A stretch of DNA of 64,000 nt. Source: Ascaphus truei (Eukaryota; Chordata; Amphibia; Anura; Ascaphidae). The notes under the pieces are model-generated. The model ran no database searches and was not told the origin of the DNA. It saw only the letters and a program-made list of their open reading frames with translations. Below, piece after piece: positions 33,538 through 42,627 of the stretch. Location: assembly GCA_036426205.1 (NCBI GenBank), contig CM071568.1:51806040-51870039 (forward strand). Direction: 5' to 3'. Every line of letters begins with the position of its first letter. The stretch's first letter is position 1. Both the position numbers and the translations under genes were made by a program.

Positions 33538-33780
33538 TTAGATGATGGTGTCTGTGTTCCTCTTGTACTGTTTTCTTTCTGTGTTTGTGTCATGTTATGT
33601 TTTCTTGAAAAATGAAAACTATTTAGATCCACTGTTGTACATGGGATTTTGCAACCACAATTGAGAAAGAGAGGAGTCTTTTGTTATTTAAGAACTCATT
33701 GACTTGCATACCAAGGAATACGCCTATTTGCATATTTAAATGATCTTATTAAATGAACTTGTTTCCCACGTATCTCCCAA

Positions 33781-34104
33781 GGCCTCGGCCAAGCTTCCCG
33801 CTGGCGTGCTGAGGCTCAGGGAAAGCGGGTGTTTTGCCTGGCCTTGCGGGTGCTTTCCCTGCGTGCCGTCAGGGGGCGGGCCAGTGACGTCACGGAGCTG
33901 GTTCACCCTCATTGGGCGAACCGCTCACGTGACCGGCCCTGCGCTCTGGCAAACGGGGAAATTTAAAATTTCCCTAAGACCAACGCTTCCGCGCGCTTGC
34001 GGAAGCGTAGGTGAGCCCCTACTAAAGCCACTCTAATTGTGACTGTAGGGGCTCAGTGCTGAGCGGCGCGCCTCCGCCAGCAAGCAACAACCATGGACGA
34101 GACC
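33781..34104. mobile_element. Second GC-rich MITE related to 33184-33537
   Basis: It begins GGCCTCGGCC and ends CGAGACC before TTA. It shares CTCACGTGACCG, the CGCTTCCGC words and GCTGAGC with its neighbour. The left flank reads CAA rather than TTA, so the target duplication is not confirmed. Confidence 0.4.
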
Positions 34105-34107
34105 TTA

Positions 34108-35600
34108 CTGTATATACCCCTATCTTCTCTATTTAAAAAAAAGTGGCATTTTGTCCCCCTTCTTCAAAACTGGACTGTTATTCAAGTTTCTAATTAATTT
34201 AAAGCATACTAATAACTTAATGTAGTGAAAGCAAAGGAACAATACATTATTTTCATTGGTTTACAGAGTTTTTAAGCATTTATATAACAGTAAAATTAAA
34301 TATAAAACACTTTACTCTTAACATTTATGTCGCGTGAAGATATCATTTTCTAATTTGTGTCCAGGATATGACTAATATCCTGTAGTAGACACCAAGGGAG
34401 AGGCAGACACTCGAAATTTTATCCAAGTCTCTATTTGAAACTATTATGCTCGGTGTGAGACAAACTGAAGTAAATGGTTTTTCAGGAAGAGTGAAATATG
34501 GATCAGTACCAAGAAAAACAAACAGGTGTGAAAAATGAATAAGAGACACTTGGGAGGGAATTATCCAGTTTATGCAGGATGTAAAATAGAGTAATTATTG
34601 TACAAGCAGCTATGAAAAATAGTCAGTAACTGAGAATTTCTGGGTTGCCCGTTGTTACAAAGTCACATAAAATCTTTGAGAATCTCTGTCAAAGAGTTTA
34701 TATACCCCTGAACTGTGACCTTTGCATGGTGCCTTCTATAACCAAGTGACCTTCTGCAACTCATTAAAGCTAATGTAACGTATCATTCTCTTCTAATTGT
34801 ATTCATCAGCAAATTATAGTCACTTCTCAGTTAGTCATGCAGCAGGGAAGGGCATGGTTCAATGGATCTAATGAACATCTTGTGGTCTTTTACGTGCTCC
34901 TTTATTAGAAAGCTCAATAATACATGGCATGACTGAGGATTGTGACTTTAAGGGGGATATTCATTAAACGGTGGTAGTGTCACGATCGGCACCATCACAG
35001 TTTAATGAATAACCCTCTAAGTATCTGCAGAGAGCTTCCCACCACAGAAGCTGTACTGATAATGGATACAAAGGGTTCAACAATTTAAATTATATCCCTT
35101 TTTACTCTTTCTTTACCTTCATAGACCAATACAGAATAAACTTGGCTTGCAGATAGCAATAAACCCCCCAAATTAAATGATCCCTTCATCTTAGGGGTAA
35201 GGGAAGGGACTATCTGCTTGGCCCCATTCGGAGTGATCTCCTAAGCCTTAAATGAGCTACGTTCACATCTTCCCTAGATGGACTAAGAGTAGGAGAAAGA
35301 GGAGGATGAGGAAATGGAGGAGTGGACATCGCCACTGATACCTGAGATGTTGGCAGTGATGCAAAAGATGCTGCTGAAGTGAACGCAGTGGAGAGTAGCT
35401 GCAAGCTCTCCAGTGCTTGCTGCACTGCCCACGTAAGCCCATTGACTGCACCAGCCAGGAGGACCAGGCTGTTGCTCACATGCATGGTATGTTGCCGCAA
35501 TAGAAGGGTTACATTACTAAAATTGCAGCAACATCCGGTCCAGTTGCACGTTCAAGTTTTGGTATTCTGAGCGGTGTGTACAAATCAGCTGCTATTAACA
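34108..35600. other. Non-coding sequence with one small foldback
   Basis: A 68-base hairpin at 34953-35020 pairs GGATATTCATTAAAC with GTTTAATGAATAACCC. The rest holds nothing recognised. Confidence 0.4.
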
Positions 35601-36129
35601 ATACATTATTGCATCATCATACTCAACAGCAGATTGAGGTGCAGATGGAGGAGAACAGCAGATGGAGCTGTGGGTGGAACTCAAGATACAGCTAAGAGGT
35701 GCAGCTGGGGGGGGGGGTACAGCTGGGGGTTCCACAGGAATGTAGGCTGGAGCAAGGTACTCCTCTGCTTGTACAGGAATCATGGTGAGAACAATACTCT
35801 ACTCTTCCTGGACTGCAACAATGGTCTCTCCAAGGAGGTTTCAACCTCCACAGATGGGTGTCTGCTTGATACTCCTTCCGAAAAGGTAAATCAGGTAGAA
35901 CACAGAGAGGGCTCTCTCTCAGGGGTTTGATATGGATGCCTCTCAGGTGACTTGGGTACGGGAGACCAGGAGTCGGGTGAGTCCTCTGTGCGATGTCCTT
36001 TGAATTTCCTCTCTTTTGGGGATGAGTCGACATCAGGCAGAAGACGAACCTTTCATCGATGTCCGGCGTCCAGACCTCTCCGTTGTTGGAAAGACTGATC
36101 GTTTTGTGAGGCTTGGCGGTCACAAATTA

Positions 36130-37046
36130 ATGGGTTGTAGTTTATCCACTGGGCCAGCCCCACTCCTTAGGTATCAGCCCGAGCTTGTGGAGTCTGTGTT
36201 GGTGGTCCCAGAACCCACCTCCTGATCCTCGGCACCAAGGACGTTTTCCATGAGTTGAACAGCCACAGTTAAGGTTTTGTCAGCATGGCGTTTTGCATAA
36301 GAGCATGCGGGGCGGGTAATCACCTGTAGAAATTGCTCCCAACAAAATTGTTAGAGAATTGCCTACTTATTGCGCTGCTTGGTCTGTATCCACCGAGTGC
36401 ACAAGTCCAGTAAACACTGAGCTATGACCCGGGGTCTCACCTTAAAGGTACATTTTAAGTTCCGAAACGGCTGCCTCTGGGGTCAGGCCATAAACGATCC
36501 TGTATGGCGGCTTCTACCTGTTTATAGTCCATAGTCTGATCTGCAGGCACACCCTGATATGAAGCCAAGGGTTTTCTTATGAGAAGCGGGGCCAAAGCAG
36601 TTGCCCAGATCTCTGGACCAGCCCTGGGCCTCGGCAACCTTTTCAAAGTTTAACAGGAAAGCTTCTAGATCCTCGGGCAGACTCATTTTCATCATGTGAA
36701 ACGGGGTTGTTCGGAAGTTCAGGTCCGGCAACAGAATGGGACCGAACCAGTAGTTTGGCCATTTCACGGTTTTGTCTGGCCTGGTTTTCCTCCTGGACTG
36801 GTGTCTGCTGGGCAAGGAGCTAGGCTTGCTGTGGCAATAGTAATCCAGTATGGCTGACATGTTCGCTGTTTTGCATGGCCTGTTTTTCATTCTGCACTGC
36901 CTGCTACTGTTATAGGAACTGGGCTTGCTGCTGCAAAAGTAAAGCGGTTTGCCTGGCCTGTTTTTCATCTTGCTCTGCCTGCTGCTGCAGTAGTAATAGG
37001 TTTTGCCTGGCCTGTTCACACAGAAACTCTTTAAAAAATGCTCCAT
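36130..37046 (-). pseudogene. Gypsy Gag remnant with Q-rich N-terminus and SCAN-like region
   Basis: Gag would build the particle. ATG 37046 gives MEHFLK. A frameshift then opens a Q/A-rich helical repeat (CEQARQNLLLLQQQAEQDEK, QARQTALLLQQQAQ). The next conserved block, in another frame, is PFHMMKMSLPEDLEAFLLNF followed by EKVAEAQGW (about 36720-36620), the usual opening of frog gypsy capsids. WATALAPLL and MDYKQVEAAIQDRL follow, then FRNLKCTFKVRP, LLDLCTRW and EQFLQV (36455-36320). The last part resembles the capsid domain from which SCAN domains derive. There are several stops and shifts. The alternative reading rich in Tyr and Cys is a shadow frame. Confidence 0.65.
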
Positions 37047-37086
37047 TTTTTTGTGTGGCCCTTCAAATGCAGGGGCCGCTCATCAT

Positions 37087-37102
37087 CCCACTTGTAACAC
37101 CA
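37087..37102 (-). other. Primer-binding site, tRNA-Leu type
   Basis: The minus strand reads TGGTGTTACAAGTGGG, two mismatches from the complement of a vertebrate tRNA-Leu(CAA) 3' end. A TA spacer separates it from the LTR, as in the plus-strand element at 41104-41107. Confidence 0.6.
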
Positions 37103-37104
37103 TA

Positions 37105-37545
37105 TGTTGCAGGGACAACGCAACAACACGTGGGTGTTCTGAGTACAGGCTTTATATTTCAGCCAGCAAAAAAAACATGGAACAAAAATAACAGAGTTTT
37201 CTTCAGCATTTAAAGGGTTAACAACACATAAGTCCTTAATAAGGGCTTTGCCATTTTCCCAGCAAGGGTTTCTCAAGTCCATGTTACAGAAGAATAAGAG
37301 TTCCAAGATACACAGACCTTATTTCAGGCTTTCTCCCTTCAGAGTTTCAGCATGTCATTCTCTGGTGTAATCAGGAAGAAGAACCCTGAACAATTCAAGA
37401 GTCTGTGTTTTTCAAGCTCCTTAACGAGGCAGCTGGGACCTGATTAATTAACCCAGCCTTTTCAAAGCTGTGATTAACCAGGTCACTGCTGGACTGCAGA
37501 CCTATACATACTGAATCCAAGGTACACTGAATTCACCCTGTCACA
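37105..37545 (-). mobile_element. 5' LTR of the minus-strand gypsy fragment
   Basis: On the plus strand it runs TGTTGCAGGG...CCTGTCACA, 441 bases. On the minus strand it begins TGTGACAGGG and ends CCCTGCAACA next to the primer site. Its partner LTR was not found. Confidence 0.6.
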
Positions 37546-37729
37546 CACCTACAAAGTTCTCCTCCTCCCCTTCTAGGTCCTTTCTAAAGCTCAGCTTTCT
37601 ATTTTTCAACAACCAAATCCCGAAATTAAACCAAAATACAAAAACCTTAGAGCTAACATGTTTTTAATCCAAAACACACTTTTTTTTAACAAACACCAAA
37701 ACATGGGTAAAAGTGCCCACTAATGTCTA

Positions 37730-38530
37730 TGTAGCAGGGTAGTCCTCAGCACCTCTAGAGGGAGCTGATGCAGCTCCTCTGCCTCTATAGAGGAGGTGCA
37801 GCAGCCATGTTGGCACTCCCCAAAGGACTAGAGAGAGAGGAAATCCCCTGGAGGAACAGGCTATCCTCTGGACACTGGAGACTGCATGTCAGAACTGTCG
37901 GAGACCACAGAGGAGAAGGTTGCGTCTGGGGGCCAGTTAGGCTGCCCAGGACTGGGCAAGAGAAACCTATAGGCCAGAGTTAGGCCCTGAGTCACCCTAG
38001 CTGAGTACTGTAGGGACGGCAATTTATCGGAGACATTCCTGTTAGCTGTTTACCTGCAGAGCTACAGAGCAGGACAAATCTCTAAGGAGGATTCCCCAGG
38101 ATAAGGAGTACTATGCACGGCTGCCAGAAGTAAGGAGTAAGGGGAATATTGTTGGGAGGCCCAACTATATGGGATCATGGTTGCGGCTCCTACTATCTAC
38201 GGCGGATTCCCTGGCTACACCATTGTAACTAGGAAGGTATCAACGTACACCTCCAAATACACCAGGGAGGGTAGCGCTGCCCTCACATACATTCAGGGTT
38301 CAGGGTTGCCTTGCTGGACACCTAGTTCTGCTGGGGTGCCCAAGGGAGCGGGGAATTTGGGTATATAACATTGGGGTATACTGTTCCTATTGTTTTGTTG
38401 TATGTGTACCAGGAGGGACCTGTTGGTAAAAGGTATTGCTTATCACCGCTGTGTGTTGTGGTTATTTGCTGTATATGTGTGATGGTGAGGAGGTAACCAG
38501 GCCATCAATAAAGGTATTATGCCTGGCTTG
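37730..38530 (+). mobile_element. Probable LTR, plus orientation
   Basis: It starts TGTAGCAGGG and has a polyadenylation signal CAATAAAG near 38508. The 3' end is unclear and no target duplication was found. The ATG frames inside are not supported. Confidence 0.35.
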
Positions 38531-39398
38531 TTACCTCTGATCCATATTTGGGGTTTTAGAGTGTCAGCTCTTGAACCAATTTGTTGTACATGCAATGTAT
38601 GTAATTGTGCGACAATAAAGAATTTTCTGTGGTTTACCTTTCCAGGTGTGCCAGCAAGCAGAGGTTGCTAGGATATGAGTTTCAAGGGGGGGTTTACGGA
38701 GAAAGTTTTGTAAGAATGTGTTTAGGCAGCGGGGTTCTAGACTTGCTGGATACCCCAAAAATGTACTCGGGAATAAGGACGGATTCCTCTTTTTTTATGT
38801 CTTTATAAGTATCCAATAAAAGTTGTGCCTGATTTATTAGAGATAAAAGACAGAAACGAGTGTCCAAGACATGTTAAGGTGTCTGCTATGTTAATGATAG
38901 CCTTCTTTTTGATTGACATTTTCTTTGACATTTTCAAATAACACTTATATGTAATAAAATTACATCCACTATTGAAAATCACAGATATAGGCAGTAAGGT
39001 CCAAAATAATTTGTTTGCCTTTCCTGTATAGTGGTAAATATTGAAAACAATCATATCACCGTTTAGTAAATACCACCTGATTACCATTTCCTCAACAGTG
39101 GAAGATCAATGAAAGTTGTTCCATTGTTTTCTTACTGTTATTTGCTAAATGTGACCCCTAGCACCAACATTAAATTATATTTATGTGTACGACGATGACT
39201 TTTCTGTTTCAGTAATTAAAATTCAACCAGTTTTGGAAGTCTGTTTTTGCATTTAGATAACCCAGACAAGCCAAGCTATTGTTGCATGTAAACCCAATTG
39301 TACATTGTGTGGAATGAGTCTTGTGTAACCCTACACTATACAGATGTATACAACAGAAGACATGTAGCCCCATTTACACCGTGCCTAGGGAAACTACG
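38531..39398. other. Non-coding sequence, nothing recognised
   Basis: A second CAATAAAG lies near 38613. No element or gene is recognised. Confidence 0.4.
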
Positions 39399-40294
39399 TG
39401 TGGTGCGTTACCTCAGTGGCACACAGGAGGCCTGATCCTCTGCTGCAGGGAGGTTGGGGTGTACCTGATTCTATCTGGTGACAGCGCTTCCACCTGAGAA
39501 GGATCCCAATACAATAGGATAGCCCCTCCGAAGATAATACAATAGTAAACACACACACAGAGTAAAGAGTATTTACTGAACATGCGACTGATGAAAGGAT
39601 CCGTCTGATCAATGACGCCCGCCTCTGCATGCGGTGAACGCCTGTTGGAGTGTCTCACCTTTAAGAGTCTCTCTCTTGCGGTGGTGGTCTGGTCTCAGAC
39701 CACGGGCCGTACATCACTGCATGGTGTCTTTTTCTGTGTCCTTGACACTATGGAGCTAATGGGGAAAGTGTCTCTATCTGAGGGGCATTCCCTGAAGCAC
39801 CCACAATCTACTGGTGAGTTGGGGCCTAGCTGGCACCTGAAGGGGGACTCTAGGCCTTGTCTCAGGGCCACTGGCAACTGAGACACTACCTCGCCCTCTT
39901 CTGTCCAGCTCCCGACTGCCGTGAGGTCCAGCGCACCAAAGATATCAATCCCTGTGCAGGGAATCTTGTCAGCCCTATTGGTTGGTCATGCCCATGTGGT
40001 TAGCAACCCCAGAAGCTCATGGGACATGTAGTCCCTGTGTGGAGCCTTCCTCTAATAGTCGACGCTTGTTCTCCCATTGCGCATTCACAAGGACTCTAAT
40101 GCGCATGGGAAACTTACAAAATGGCGGTGCCCTTACCGGCATCCCGCTGCGGTGCTCCAGCGACCCGGTCGCCCCTCTAACTGCCACAGCGCTCCCGCAG
40201 CTTCCCCCACTCACCACCGGCACCCGCCGTAGCCTCCGCTACCAGCTGCAGCCACAACAGGAGTTAAGAGGGACCCAGAGGGGACCTGGCTACA
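39399..40294 (-). mobile_element. Solo-LTR-like segment, minus orientation
   Basis: On the minus strand it begins TGTAGCCAGGTCCCC and ends GGTAACGCACCACA. The start matches the LTR at 51294. The end matches that of 55946-56940 (AGGTGGA-GCGCTGT near the terminus). No matching 5-bp duplication was found. Confidence 0.55.
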
Positions 40295-40575
40295 GACAGA
40301 AAAGACCAATGCTATAAATGTGACAAACTATATAGTAAATAGTATATAGTTAAATACTTCAATAATAATATTATTCTCATGAGTAAGGGTCATTTAGTTA
40401 AACCCTTTGACCAAAGTGTTATAAGCCTGCAAGCCACTTCAAGGCATAACCAAATTTGCAGGTCCTAAAAATAAACTGTTGAAACTTCTCTTTTACCTCG
40501 GTTAGAGGGAGAATGACTGCAATGAGTCTGTCCATACAGCAAAATGCAAAAAATCTTCCCTACTTAAGAAGTGGG
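40295..40575. other. Spacer
   Basis: AT-rich sequence between two LTR insertions; nothing recognised. Confidence 0.4.
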
Positions 40576-41104
40576 TGTAAAAAGGGACTTACCCTGTTCA
40601 GTAAACTTGCCTCTGATCCATCAGTGTGCTGGTTAATTGACCAGCACCTGGCTGATTACAGGTGTTAGTAAAAGCCTGCCTCTGAGACAGGAAGTGAGAC
40701 TCCTTAGCACACCTGTGAGCTGAACAAGGAGACAGACGTCTTGAGCCTTCCAGAAGAGACTGCACGCTGCCAGCAAGACACAGGGGAAAGTACTTCTAAA
40801 CCTGGAGAACAAAGAAACCTTCCCCTACAAGAGACAGATAAGACTTTCCTTTCTAAGACTTTTTGTATATCTGCACATATCAAGATATATGTTTGGGGCT
40901 GGGAGACATGCTAATCTAAAGGGAGTTGTGGACTGCATAGGTTTAACTAGAAATACTTCCAAGTGGAACAGAAGCTTTGTTTGACCCCATATTTGCATAC
41001 GTTTGGATATTTTCTTGTGTTAAAAAAACAGGCACAATAAAAGCCGTATATAATTTCACCTTAAAACAGTCTCCATTGCATACCTCTGCCCATGTCCTCT
41101 TACA
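40576..41104 (+). repeat. 5' LTR
   Basis: TGTAAAAAGGGAC...CCTCTTACA. AATAAA lies at 41036-41041. It aligns with 45254-45782 end to end at equal length. Confidence 0.92.
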
Positions 41105-41106
41105 TA

Positions 41107-41124
41107 TGGTGTCAGTAGTGGGAT
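41107..41124 (+). other. Primer-binding site, tRNA-Leu type
   Basis: TGGTGTCAGTAGTGGGAT differs by one base from the complement of a vertebrate tRNA-Leu(CAA) 3' end, TGGTGTCAGAAGTGGG. It lies two bases after the LTR. Confidence 0.8.
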
Positions 41125-41225
41125 TGAGGTGGCCCTTGAAGTTAAAAGGGGCCCTGGAGATTGCCTGTGATTTTTTTTTGTGCTTTTTGCCTACAAACAG
41201 CCTGAGCAACATAAACAAAGATCTC

Positions 41226-42015
41226 ATGCAGCAGAGACCAGAATTAAAGGGATACACATCCAGGCAGGAAATCTACACTGCACTGAAGAAAGTCACAAAA
41301 CCACAGATGGACTCTTTTCCCCAATCCCAAGAGCAGAGAGAGAGAGACTGCTTAAGCAGGTAAACCTTACTTGCCTATCACAATAAAGTGTAATATGGTC
41401 GTTGAAATAGGGGTTTTGCCTTCCAGCCATAGTCAGGGTTCAAGAAGTAAGTTAGCCCTTAAAAGGGATAGGCGTTTGTTGTTTTCAATGTTTAGCTGAA
41501 GCAGTGAATACAGATGGTGACCCATGAGCGGCACTGATTCTGCAAGTAAAGGCTGCCACACCACAAAGGACTACCAGCTGTGAATGGAGTATATGCAGAA
41601 AAGTGTGAAAATTGATGCAAGACTGTGCTGAAGCAGGGGAATTTTTAGCAAACAAGTGCTGAGGGTAAAATTGCCCTACCGGGGAAAAAGGAATTGCTAA
41701 ACTGTGTAAAATGTATCCCAAAGCCAATTGCTAAGTGTTGAGTCACCCTGCCGAGAGTGAAAGAAATATTCCATTGCAAAGAATATATATTTTTTTCTGC
41801 AAGTAAAGTCTATCTATGTATCTTGGGAGTAAAACAGGCACCCAAAGTGTGAAGAGTGAATGCCATAATACCCAAAGATGAGACTGAAAATTTCTGAACT
41901 CAAGCAGAAAACCAAATGCCTTTGCTGAAGCCAGAAAATGGGCAGCTAGCAAGCATTGTATTTAAAGAAATAGAACCATGGGAATGTAAAATGGCCACCC
42001 AGCTGAAGTCAAATA
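41226..42015 (+). pseudogene. Gag-like N-terminal remnant
   Basis: The first ATG after the primer site opens 45 codons beginning MQQRPELKGYTSRQEIYTAL and ending at a TAA at 41361. Sequence to about 41880 shows no long frame. From about 41920 a frame resumes (PLLKPENGQLASIVF, then KEIEPWECKMATQ) that leads, across the MITE at 42016, into the zinc-knuckle fragment. The position and the knuckle downstream argue for a decayed gag. Sequence similarity to a named Gag is not evident. Confidence 0.4.
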
Positions 42016-42347
42016 CAGGCATACCCCGCATTAACATACGCAATGGGACCAGAGCATGTATGTAAAGTGAAAATGTACTTAAAGTGAAGCACTGCCTTTT
42101 TCCCACTTATCGATGCAGGTACTGTACTGCAATCGTCATATACGTGCATAACTAATGTAAATAATGCATTTGTAACAGGTGCTACAGTCTCCCCGCTTGC
42201 TCACAGCTTCGGTACAGGTAGGGAGCCGGTATTGCTGTTCAGGACGTGCTGACAGGCGCATGCGTGAGCTGCTGTTTGCCTATTGAGCGAGATGTACTTA
42301 CTCACGAGTGTACTTAAAGTGAGTGTCCTTAAACCGGGGTATGCCTG
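42016..42347. mobile_element. Tigger-like MITE inside the LTR element
   Basis: The ends CAGGCATACCCCG and CGGGGTATGCCTG are perfect inverted repeats, with TA on both sides (42014-42015, 42348-42349). CAGGCATACC-type termini with TA duplication are characteristic of Tigger/pogo elements. No transposase is encoded. Removing the MITE with one TA makes the flanking frame continuous. Confidence 0.82.
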
Positions 42348-42480
42348 TACAGACTCTGCAAAAATAGGGAAGAAAATTTGTTCCTGGTGTAAAGAACCCC
42401 ACCACATGGATCAGTGTCCCTTCAGGCCTTATTCAGACTATGAGAGAGTGAATGCATGCACAGTAATGCTAATATTGTAA
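42348..42480 (+). pseudogene. Gag zinc-knuckle fragment
   Basis: The frame reads DSAKIGKKICSWCKEPHHMD, then QCPFRPYSDYERVNAC, ending in TAA at 42478. C-x2-C-x3-H-x4-C resembles the retroelement nucleocapsid knuckle C-x2-C-x4-H-x4-C, one residue shorter before the His. Such knuckles bind packaged RNA. The 5' part of this frame is on the other side of the MITE. Confidence 0.5.
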
Positions 42481-42627
42481 AACTTACCCAAGGGAAGAAA
42501 AAGTCTACAGAGAGGCCTGTGAGAGCTATGACATCTACAAGCAAAATATGCCCCCTGTAGGACTACAACCATTTGGGGTTCTAGCAAATACAGTGGCAAC
42601 AGCTGCAATAGCGCCTCTTGAGTTCAG

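Larger units (their letters stand above)
35690..37545 (-). mobile_element. Ty3/gypsy-type element fragment, minus strand (5' LTR, PBS, gag)
   Basis: On the minus strand: LTR 37545-37105, two bases TA, a tRNA-Leu-like primer site, then gag from 37046 downward. No pol or second LTR is recognised; the element decays near 35690. Confidence 0.7.

Noticed and set aside
33202..33632. Overlapping frames in the GC-rich MITE region as host exons or CpG-island promoter
   Set aside because: The segment has MITE ends with TTA duplication, and a related copy lies 250 bases away; repeat origin is the simpler explanation.
36522..37046. Tyr/Cys-rich 174-codon minus-strand protein
   Set aside because: Its first half is a shadow of the Q/A-rich Gag frame, which is the conserved reading; only the second half (LPDLNF onward) is true Gag.
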